Below are positions 1 to 4,631 of a stretch of DNA of 6,259 nt, piece after piece (the stretch's first letter is position 1; each line of letters starts with the position of its first letter). The stretch covers positions 1-6,259 of the forward strand of contig CAMHDB010000117.1 of NCBI GenBank assembly GCA_946183715.1, in the 5' to 3' direction. The notes beneath the pieces are model-generated. The model did no database searches, was not told the DNA's origin, and saw only the letters and a program-made list of their open reading frames with translations. The DNA comes from an uncultured Oscillibacter sp. Lineage in GTDB: Bacteria > Bacillota > Clostridia > Oscillospirales > Oscillospiraceae. A program made the translations under genes and the position numbers.

Positions 1-436
1 CGTTGATGGTGCCGTTGCCGTCCACATCGCCGCATAGAACGGGGCCGGAACCGCCGACGGTAAGCGTGGCAACCTGACTGCGCGCGCCGTCAGCGGTGCC
101 CGAGTAGTCGGACAGAAACACGGTATAGTTACCCTGCGTCAGCTCTTTCGGATAGGCGGTCTCCGCGAACGTGGTGCCGCTGGCCGCGCGGAGATTCAAA
201 TAGTACAGATTCTCGCTGTCGGGCAAAACGGACGCGTCGCCCCGCTGAATCATGACTAGATAGAGCTGTCCGTCGCTGACACCCTCTTTGCGAACCGTGA
301 ACTTGGTTTCATCCGCGCTCTTTGTGACCGTGACGGTGCTGTCGGTACTCTGGATTTCCACCGCCGCGAAGGCGCCTCCGCAGAACAGCAACAGCGTCAC
401 GCACAGCGAAGCGCAACAAAGCAACATTTTCTTCAA
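1..436 (-). CDS. Secreted dockerin-domain protein, partial (3' end outside window)
   Basis: The gene is read leftward and 145 codons are visible before the window edge. The protein starts MKKMLLCC, has a hydrophobic core to about residue 20 and a likely signal peptidase I site after AFA (residue 24). Residues 25-130 form a Thr/Ser/Val-rich, beta-type region that I cannot assign to a family. Residues 135-145 read CGDVDGNGTIN, which is the first calcium-binding loop of a type I dockerin. Dockerins dock onto cohesins in cellulosomes or other extracellular assemblies; the cohesin partner and the rest of the dockerin lie outside this window. I chose the TTG start at 436 because an AGGAGG lies 10 nt upstream; the in-frame ATG at 427 is 19 nt from it, which is too far. 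The gene starts 19 nt after the stop of the SLH lipoprotein gene, so the two are probably co-transcribed. The signal peptide and dockerin loop are visible; any role in polysaccharide binding or surface adhesion is inference. Confidence 0.82.
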   Translation of the reverse strand, partial: MKKMLLCCASLCVTLLLFCGGAFAAVEIQSTDSTVTVTKSADETKFTVRKEGVSDGQLYLVMIQRGDASVLPDSENLYYLNLRAASGTTFAETAYPKELTQGNYTVFLSDYSGTADGARSQVATLTVGGSGPVLCGDVDGNGTIN

Positions 437-445
437 CGCACTGAT

Positions 446-452
446 TCCTCCT
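446..452 (-). promoter_or_regulatory. Ribosome binding site selecting a TTG start
   Basis: The minus strand reads AGGAGGA just after the upstream gene's TAA, with 9 nt between GGAGGA and the TTG at 436. No other in-frame start lies at a suitable distance, so this site fixes the start of the dockerin gene. Confidence 0.75.
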
Positions 453-455
453 TGC

Positions 456-1070
456 TTAGTTTTCCAGCGATTCGCCCCGAACCTTGTCGGCGTAGCGAAT
501 CAGGATGTTTGCCATATCTCCCCGCGGGAGCGTTCCGGAGGGGGAAATCACCCCCGGTTCCGTCTCCCGAATGAGAACGTTGTAATATCCCCAGTAGAGG
601 GGCACTCTGCCCTCGTCGGAGATTTCGCCGCTGTCGCGGAATCCGTCGTTGTAGATTTCCGTCAGCAGGGACTCCATGCCGCTGACTGCGCCGTTGTGGG
701 CGTAGAGAATCGACATGGCTTCCTGACGCGTAACAGGGTTGTCTGCCGCGCCGGAGAGATATCCTGCTTTTTTGGCCCAGTCCGCGGCGCTCTTGCCGGG
801 CTTTCCGGAGAGATTCCAGAGCGCGCGGAGAAATTCGCCTAGGGTGGCCGGGTCGTCGGGGCGGAAACGCCCGTCGGACGGGACGCCGTACAGGCCGCGC
901 TCCAAGCCCTCCCGAATCAGTGCCTCCATGGGGTGTCCGGCGATATCGGCAAACTCCCCGCCGTCCGCCGCCGACAGTTCCGCCTCCTCCGGTTCTGTGC
1001 CGGACGCGCAACCCGTCAGGACGGCGAACACGAGCAGGGCCGTCAAAAAAAGCAGCGTTCGTTGTCTCAA
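456..1070 (-). CDS. SLH-domain lipoprotein
   Basis: This encodes 204 residues. The N-terminus has two arginines, a hydrophobic stretch (residues 5-17) and a lipobox LTGC with Cys21, so the mature protein should be lipid-anchored on the outer face of the membrane. Three S-layer-homology-like repeats follow. Repeat 1 is about residues 40-90 (FADIAGH...GRFRPDDPAT). Repeat 2 is about 92-126 (an SAADWAKKAGYLSG helix, then NPVTRQEAM). Repeat 3 is about 144-195 (FRDSGEISDE...GTLPRGDMANILIRYA). The usual ITRAE signature is altered to TLGEF, VTRQE and LPRGD. SLH domains normally bind pyruvylated wall polymers; having both a lipid anchor and SLH repeats would tether membrane to wall, or the repeats may be diverged. 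The start is TTG at 1070, 6 nt after GGAGGA. It is the first gene of an operon with the dockerin protein, driven by the promoter at 1193-1221. Confidence 0.85.
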   Translation of the reverse strand: MRQRTLLFLTALLVFAVLTGCASGTEPEEAELSAADGGEFADIAGHPMEALIREGLERGLYGVPSDGRFRPDDPATLGEFLRALWNLSGKPGKSAADWAKKAGYLSGAADNPVTRQEAMSILYAHNGAVSGMESLLTEIYNDGFRDSGEISDEGRVPLYWGYYNVLIRETEPGVISPSGTLPRGDMANILIRYADKVRGESLEN

Positions 1071-1076
1071 ACAGAT

Positions 1077-1083
1077 TCCTCCC
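1077..1083 (-). promoter_or_regulatory. Ribosome binding site selecting a TTG start
   Basis: The minus strand reads GGGAGGA, 6 nt before the TTG at 1070. The sequence ACAG before it and CTGT after it (1071-1074) could pair and display the site in an 8-nt loop, although a 4-bp stem is weak. No ATG or GTG lies in frame at a better distance. Confidence 0.7.
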
Positions 1084-1192
1084 TGTAAACAGTATCGGGC
1101 CGGGCCATAGCGAAAAATCAGCGGTCGCCTTTCCTTCTGTTTTAAGCTTCTTTTCTAAAGTCAGTGAACGTTACCGCAAAATATCGGTGTGC

Positions 1193-1221
1193 ATTATACC
1201 ATGATGAGAATTTTTTGTCAA
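1193..1221 (-). promoter_or_regulatory. Consensus sigma-A promoter for the SLH/dockerin operon
   Basis: On the minus strand TTGACA (1221-1216) is followed by a 17-nt spacer and TATAAT (1198-1193). The -10 is preceded by TGG, which matches the extended -10 element TGn. Both hexamers match perfectly at the ideal spacing. Transcription should begin near 1186, giving a leader of about 115 nt before the TTG at 1070. This predicts strong, constitutive-type transcription unless a repressor acts on it. Confidence 0.85.
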
Positions 1222-1378
1222 TCCCGCCCGGGGCGTGCGCGTTTTTTGAAAGGTTACTGAAAAGTTCAAAAATATACCTTATTGGCAGATTTTGCGCAGT
1301 TTCTGGAATTTTTTAAGGAATAATATCACCAGTGCGGACGGCCTTATGTGACTTTTGGCAACAAAGTACGAAAGAGTT

Positions 1379-1455
1379 CGGGGAATCGCCCCGCCGTGGC
1401 GGGGGCCGTCAACGTATCGGGAAGCGTTCCCCGCCGTCAACGCGTGACGACGGGG
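1379..1455 (-). terminator. Hairpin cluster after amrS, possible terminator or 3' stability element
   Basis: The strongest hairpin is 1429-1455. On the minus strand the arms CCCCGTCGTCA and TGACGGCGGGG give 11 bp around a 5-nt loop. One pair is U-G in minus-strand RNA but would be a C-A mismatch in plus-strand RNA, so the fold suits the amrS transcript. A second hairpin (CCCCGC with GCGGGG, 1389-1404) lies further downstream. Neither is followed by a run of T on the minus strand, so this is not a classical intrinsic terminator. Overlapping alternatives exist (1379-1393, 1419-1431), and CCGTCAACG occurs twice (1406-1414 and 1434-1442). Confidence 0.45.
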
Positions 1456-1463
1456 AAATTTCT

Positions 1464-2294
1464 CTAGCAATTGCCTGTATAGACGTAGGTCAAAGCCCCC
1501 CGGGCGGCGTCCGCGAGGCGGTAGACGGTTTCGACGGGCGTCGGGGGCCTGTCTAGTACGCGGTAGCGCGGGAAGAACCGCGACAGGTGCAACGGAATCG
1601 ACGGGTCAACCCCCGCCAGCCATTCCGACAACGCTTTGATTTCGTCCGCGCCGTCGTTCTCCCCCGTGACAAGCAGTGTCGTGACTTCTACGTGACAGCC
1701 CGCCTCCGCCGCGAGGCGGATGTTCCGCTTGACTGTCTCCAAGTCGCCGCCCAGACGGCGGTACCACGCTTCCGTAAAGCCCTTCAAGTCCAGATTCACG
1801 GCGTCCAGCAGGGGCAGTAATTCCAGCCACGGCCCCTCCTCTATGGTGCCGTTCGACACCAGTACATTGAGCATACCGCGCCTGCGTATCTCGCGGGCGC
1901 AGTCGCGGACGTACTCGTAGCCGATAAGCGGCTCATTATAGGTGTACGCCGCGCCGATATTGCCGAGTTCGCGGAGGCGTCCGGCCTGCGCGGCGAACGC
2001 CTCCGGCGACAGGTACAGCGCTTCCGCGTCCTCCGCCCCCGCCATCGAAATTTCGTGGTTCTGGCAGAACGGGCACCGCAAATTACAGCCGAAACTCCCG
2101 ATTGACAGTATCTTACTCCCCGGGTGGAAGCGCCGCAACGGCTTTTTCTCAATCGGGTCGAGGGCAATACTGCTGATTTTGCCGTAGTTGAGCGGCACGA
2201 CCGCCCCGCCGCGATTCCCGCGCGCCCGACAGTAGCCTGTCTGGCCGTCATCCAGCGCGCAGTGGTGGAAACACAGCGTACACGTCACTTTCAT
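1464..2294 (-). CDS. amrS: AmmeMemoRadiSam system radical SAM enzyme AmrS
   Basis: This encodes 276 residues. The radical SAM cluster motif is GCNLRCPFCQNH, with Cys70, Cys74 and Cys77 as the CxxxCxxC ligands of the SAM-binding 4Fe-4S cluster. The N-terminus has the family's extra cysteine motif, CTLCFHHC (Cys5, 8, 12) and GYCRAR (Cys22). Other hallmarks are LDPIEKKPL (residues 45-53), TYNEP (118-122), VSNGT (146-150), NLDLKG (167-172) and the C-terminal LHLSRFFPRY (235-244). The enzyme should cleave S-adenosylmethionine to make a 5'-deoxyadenosyl radical in the cytoplasm; its substrate is unknown. The ATG at 2294 overlaps the stop of the upstream fusion gene by four bases (ATGA), with GAGGTGG about 10 nt before it, so translation is probably coupled. 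The protein stops right after YVYTGNC, where as I recall many longer homologues continue with a short cysteine-rich tail. Family identity is very secure; the chemistry is not. Confidence 0.93.
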   Translation of the reverse strand: MKVTCTLCFHHCALDDGQTGYCRARGNRGGAVVPLNYGKISSIALDPIEKKPLRRFHPGSKILSIGSFGCNLRCPFCQNHEISMAGAEDAEALYLSPEAFAAQAGRLRELGNIGAAYTYNEPLIGYEYVRDCAREIRRRGMLNVLVSNGTIEEGPWLELLPLLDAVNLDLKGFTEAWYRRLGGDLETVKRNIRLAAEAGCHVEVTTLLVTGENDGADEIKALSEWLAGVDPSIPLHLSRFFPRYRVLDRPPTPVETVYRLADAARGALTYVYTGNC

Positions 2295-3679
2295 GTGTGC
2301 CGCACCACCTCGAAGCGTTCCAGCGTGTAGGGCTCGCGCGGCCCGATTCCGCCCTTCTGCCGGGCGATGTCTATCTGCTGTTCGACGCTGTCCACGCCGT
2401 CCAAATCGGGCAGGAGCAGTCCGCGCCGCCTGCCGCAACTGACGATGACCCCGTAGCGCTTCACGTCGAGTTCCGCCGCCGACGAAACCGCCTCCGGCGT
2501 GCCGAGTACGTCTACGCTGTACTCCAGCGTGTCGAGTTCGGACGCCCGCACGGGCGGGAAACGCGGGTCGCGCATCCCGGCGGAGACGGCGTTCTGTACG
2601 ATTTCCCACGCCACGGAACCGGTCGTCGGCGCGGTCGTGCCGATACACCCCCGCAGGGCGTCCCGGACGTGCAGCGACACGAACGCCCCCGCGCGTTTGG
2701 CCGTCATGTCTTGCGGCAGGCCGTCCGGGAGTTCCGACAGCGGCGTTTTCGTGCGCACATACGTTTCCAGCGAACGCCGCGCCAACTGTACCCATGCGTC
2801 CTCCGACGCCTTCCGCCGCGCTAAACGCTCCCGCTCCGCGTTCTCGTACTGTTCCGCGTAACGCCGCCCGGCGTCGCGTCCGGTGACGGCGAAAGTCGCG
2901 ATTCCGTAGCCCACGCCGAATTTCCCCTCGTGGCCCAAGTACGACGCCTCGACCGACAGCCCGTCCAGCGCCCCCGCCATGATTTGGAACGACCGTAAGC
3001 CGCACTCCGCCGCCCGTTCGCACAGCGACGGCTCCAAAGTCAGGAACTTTAGAAAATCGCCCGACTTCAGCGCGTCTACAATCGCCTCGTCGAATACGGG
3101 CCCCTCCGGCGCGTAGCCGTAAGGCCCGTCGGCGCGTAACTTGTGCGACAAGTCCCCGCTCGCCACGAATACCGCGCGGCGGTTCAACTTCTCCACAGCC
3201 CGCGTCACGCATTCCCCGAGGCGGTAGTGCGTCAGCGGCGGGAACCCCGAAAGGCCTATCCGCACAATCGGCGCGTCTACGCCCGCCTCCCGCAGAAAGT
3301 ACAGCGGGATAAACGTCCCGTGGTCGAGCGCGGCGTCGCGTTCGCCCATCGTCCCCGCGCGGATTCCGGACGCCTCCGCCTCCCGTATCAGTTCCCGCCG
3401 GAGGTCGATGTCGTACTCGGCTTCCAAGCGCGTTTGCGGCGCGCCGAACCGCGCCATATCCCCCGCCGTGCGCTTCCCCGGCGGAATGTGGAAGTAGTCC
3501 GCGTACATGACGACGTGCGGAGACGAAATAACCAGCACTTCCGGCCCCCACTCCGCCACGCGCCGCGCCGCCGCGCGGTAGGCGTCCATCGTACTTTGAA
3601 TCTCCCGTTCCCGGCCCCGGCCCACCGTCGGCAGAATCACCGGCGGGTGCGGGACTATTACCGAACCAACCCACGACAT
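2291..3679 (-). CDS. amrA: AmmeMemoRadiSam system protein A: LigB-like domain fused to AMMECR1
   Basis: This encodes 462 residues in two domains. Residues 1 to about 268 resemble class III extradiol dioxygenase subunit B (LigB/MEMO fold): VPHPP with His11, SSPH with His55, DHGTFIPLYF with His120, SGDLSHK with His179, and GHEGKFGVGYG with His250/Glu251. These match by order and context the two His and one Glu iron ligands and the catalytic histidines of LigB. A charged linker (about 272-295) leads to an AMMECR1 domain (about 295-462) with the diagnostic LRGCIG at 342-347, DPRFPPV (371-377) and the C-terminal GIGP..PYTLERFEV segment. The fusion is known in clostridia. With AmrS it forms the conserved AmmeMemoRadiSam set, whose reaction is not established. 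A joint role with the radical SAM enzyme is inferred from operon overlap. The ATG at 3679 has AAGGGG 7 nt upstream. It is the first gene of the operon, transcribed from the promoter at 3756-3784 with a leader of about 70 nt. The coding sequence is rich in GCG, CGC and CCG codons and leaves long shadow frames open. Confidence 0.92.
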   Translation of the reverse strand: MSWVGSVIVPHPPVILPTVGRGREREIQSTMDAYRAAARRVAEWGPEVLVISSPHVVMYADYFHIPPGKRTAGDMARFGAPQTRLEAEYDIDLRRELIREAEASGIRAGTMGERDAALDHGTFIPLYFLREAGVDAPIVRIGLSGFPPLTHYRLGECVTRAVEKLNRRAVFVASGDLSHKLRADGPYGYAPEGPVFDEAIVDALKSGDFLKFLTLEPSLCERAAECGLRSFQIMAGALDGLSVEASYLGHEGKFGVGYGIATFAVTGRDAGRRYAEQYENAERERLARRKASEDAWVQLARRSLETYVRTKTPLSELPDGLPQDMTAKRAGAFVSLHVRDALRGCIGTTAPTTGSVAWEIVQNAVSAGMRDPRFPPVRASELDTLEYSVDVLGTPEAVSSAAELDVKRYGVIVSCGRRRGLLLPDLDGVDSVEQQIDIARQKGGIGPREPYTLERFEVVRHT

Positions 3680-3717
3680 GAAATCGCCCCTTTTCGGAAA
3701 AATAATCCGGAAACCCC

Positions 3718-3746
3718 TTTACGATTCCCGGGTGATATGTTATGAT
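3718..3746 (+). promoter_or_regulatory. Candidate promoter for the GDSL hydrolase
   Basis: TTTACG (3718-3723), a 17-nt spacer and TATGAT (3741-3746) give 4/6 and 5/6 matches to the sigma-A hexamers. The start would be near 3753, with a leader of about 165 nt. It overlaps the start region of the opposing amr promoter and the palindrome at 3738-3750. I see no better plus-strand promoter closer to the gene, but this one is only moderately convincing. Confidence 0.4.
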
Positions 3747-3750
3747 AACA
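3738..3750. promoter_or_regulatory. 13-bp palindrome at the amr transcription start (operator candidate)
   Basis: TGTTAT-G-ATAACA is a perfect inverted repeat with 6-bp arms around one base. It covers the predicted start of the amr transcript (near 3749) and the candidate plus-strand -10 box. A further ATAACA lies at 3759-3764 and another at 3867-3872. A repressor here could block both directions; no specific regulator family is recognised. Confidence 0.5.
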
Positions 3751-3755
3751 CCGTT

Positions 3756-3784
3756 ACAATAACAGACACCCGGCCCCGTGTCAA
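3756..3784 (-). promoter_or_regulatory. Sigma-A promoter for the amrA-amrS operon
   Basis: On the minus strand a perfect TTGACA (3784-3779), a 17-nt spacer and TATTGT (3761-3756) are found. The -10 box keeps the important T1, A2 and T6. The predicted start is near 3749, about 70 nt upstream of the ATG at 3679. A 24-bp near-palindrome begins at the base next to the -35 box, which suggests regulation. Confidence 0.65.
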
Positions 3785-3808
3785 CAGGAGATTTCGCGAA
3801 ATCGCCTG
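3785..3808. promoter_or_regulatory. 24-bp near-perfect palindrome abutting the amr -35 box
   Basis: CAGGAGATTTCG and CGAAATCGCCTG are inverted repeats with a single mismatch (A3789 against G3804). The inner 14 bp, GATTTCGCGAAATC, are perfect. The lack of a spacer and the position next to the -35 box fit a dimeric DNA-binding protein better than an RNA hairpin. I do not recognise the motif. Confidence 0.6.
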
Positions 3809-3810
3809 AT

Positions 3811-3832
3811 TTCCCCGCGAAAACGGCGGGAA
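3811..3832 (+). repeat. Short hairpin in the hydrolase leader
   Basis: CCCGC (3814-3818) and GCGGG (3826-3830) pair around a 7-nt loop, with TT and AA extending the stem past a bulged C. If the plus-strand promoter is right, it sits in the mRNA leader. It has no T tract and no clear function. Confidence 0.35.
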
Positions 3833-3905
3833 TCGGCGCGGAAACCAAGTTTCACAACCGCGAACGATAACATTCCGCGGCACGGAACGGAAACATACCG
3901 GAAAT

Positions 3906-3910
3906 GGAGG
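3906..3910 (+). promoter_or_regulatory. Ribosome binding site selecting a TTG start for the hydrolase
   Basis: GGAGG lies 8 nt before the TTG at 3919 and overlaps the ATG at 3904. The ATG has no convincing Shine-Dalgarno of its own. The site therefore argues for the TTG start, which also gives the usual family N-terminus MRRILCYGDSN. Confidence 0.75.
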
Positions 3911-3918
3911 CGGCGACA

Positions 3919-4521
3919 TTGCGGAGAATTTTGTGCTATGGAGATTCCAATACGTTCGGCTACAATCCCCACTCGTACTGGGGCGGCCCGTACCCGGATG
4001 ACGTGCGCTGGACCGGGATTCTGAAGTCGAACGGCTGGGACGTTATCAACTGCGGGCAGAACGGGCGCGAAATCCCGTCCAAAGAGGGGGAACTGTCCGC
4101 CGTCGAACGCCTGTTGTCGACCGCCATGCCCGTCGACATTGTGACGGTTCTGCTCGGCTCCAACGACTTTCTCACGCACCCCCATTTCACGGCGGAGGAT
4201 GTCACGGCCCGGATGGAACTGTTGCTCAAACATATTCTCGCGGCGAATTGGGAAATCCGCGTCCTGCTGATTGCCCCGCCGCCCCTGCGCAACGGCGAAT
4301 GGGTGCCCGATTCGCGTATCGTGACCGAATCCGTGCGCCTCGCGCCGCTCTACCGCGCACTCGCCGAGGAACTGGGCGTATCGTTCGCCGACGCCGGGGC
4401 GTGGGATATCGCGCTCGACTTCGACGGCGTACACTTCCGCCCCGAGGGCCACGCCGCCTTCGCCCGACACCTGTTGAAGTGTCTCGACACCCTCCCCGAA
4501 CCCTCTGTGAAGATTCCGTAA
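3919..4521 (+). CDS. SGNH/GDSL-family hydrolase
   Basis: This encodes 200 residues from the TTG at 3919; starting at the ATG at 3904 would add MEAAT for 205. In the 205-residue numbering, block I is CYGDSNTFG with nucleophile Ser15, block II is NCGQNGR (residues 49-55, oxyanion-hole Gly), block III is LLGSNDF with Asn87, and block V is DGVHFRPEGH with Asp174 and His177 completing the catalytic triad. All four SGNH residues are present. The length is normal for the small, cytoplasmic arylesterase-like members of the family, and there is no signal peptide. The family hydrolyses ester bonds of lipids, acyl groups or acetylated sugars; the substrate cannot be read from the sequence. It is divergent from the amr operon across a 239-bp control region and ends at a hairpin terminator. 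TTG as start is strongly supported by GGAGG at 3906-3910. A functional link with the amr genes is only a suggestion from position. Confidence 0.9.
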   Translation: MRRILCYGDSNTFGYNPHSYWGGPYPDDVRWTGILKSNGWDVINCGQNGREIPSKEGELSAVERLLSTAMPVDIVTVLLGSNDFLTHPHFTAEDVTARMELLLKHILAANWEIRVLLIAPPPLRNGEWVPDSRIVTESVRLAPLYRALAEELGVSFADAGAWDIALDFDGVHFRPEGHAAFARHLLKCLDTLPEPSVKIP

Positions 4522-4526
4522 CGCAA

Positions 4527-4552
4527 AGCCTCCCCGTGTCAACGGGGAGGCT
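4527..4552 (+). terminator. Intrinsic terminator after the GDSL hydrolase
   Basis: AGCCTCCCCG and CGGGGAGGCT form a perfect 10-bp stem with a 6-nt loop, starting 5 nt after the TAA. The tail GTTTGTAA is only moderately T-rich. On the other strand the stem is followed by TTTGCGTT, so it may also stop leftward read-through. Confidence 0.75.
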
Positions 4553-4604
4553 GTTTGTAAGGGCAAGTTTGCGCGTAAAAGTACAGGACTTCTACCGCAG
4601 GAAA

Positions 4605-4624
4605 GCCCCGCCTTCCGGCGGGGC
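4605..4624 (-). terminator. Terminator hairpin after ugpC
   Basis: On the minus strand GCCCCGCC, a GGAA (GNRA-type) tetraloop and GGCGGGGC form a perfect 8-bp stem 7 nt after the ugpC stop. It is followed by TTTCCTG, a short U tract. Together with the hairpin at 4527-4552 it separates two convergent transcripts. Confidence 0.65.
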
Positions 4625-4631
4625 GGGGATA

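Larger units (their letters stand above)
1071..1463. other. Intergenic region between amrS and the SLH/dockerin operon
   Basis: I see no gene in these 393 bases. From right to left they hold a GC-rich hairpin cluster next to the amrS stop (1379-1455), an AT-rich stretch (about 1240-1330), the promoter at 1193-1221 and the leader of the SLH gene (about 1071-1186). The leader can form a 5-bp long-range stem between 1173-1177 and 1121-1125. I do not recognise any known riboswitch or T-box in it. Confidence 0.6.

Noticed and set aside
288..842. Plus-strand open frames across the two surface genes
   Set aside because: The minus-strand genes have signal peptides, SD sites and recognisable domains; the plus frames have none.
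1221..1247. GC-rich palindrome CGCCCGGGGCG followed by TTTTTT on the plus strand
   Set aside because: The stem is only about 4 bp, the T run is several bases beyond it, and no plus-strand gene precedes it.
3774..3785. CCCCGTGTCAAC shared with the terminator loop region at 4532-4543
   Set aside because: A 12-base match in GC-rich sequence with different flanks. One copy is the -35 box, the other a hairpin loop, so it is probably coincidence.
2295..3848. A long minus-strand frame that runs in phase with amrS and would give a 794-residue protein
   Set aside because: The upstream part is Arg/Gly-rich with no family similarity and lies in another frame of the amrA gene. The ATGA overlap and the MKVTC start, with its expected cysteine motif, show that amrS begins at 2294. 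GC-rich codon use keeps shadow frames open.
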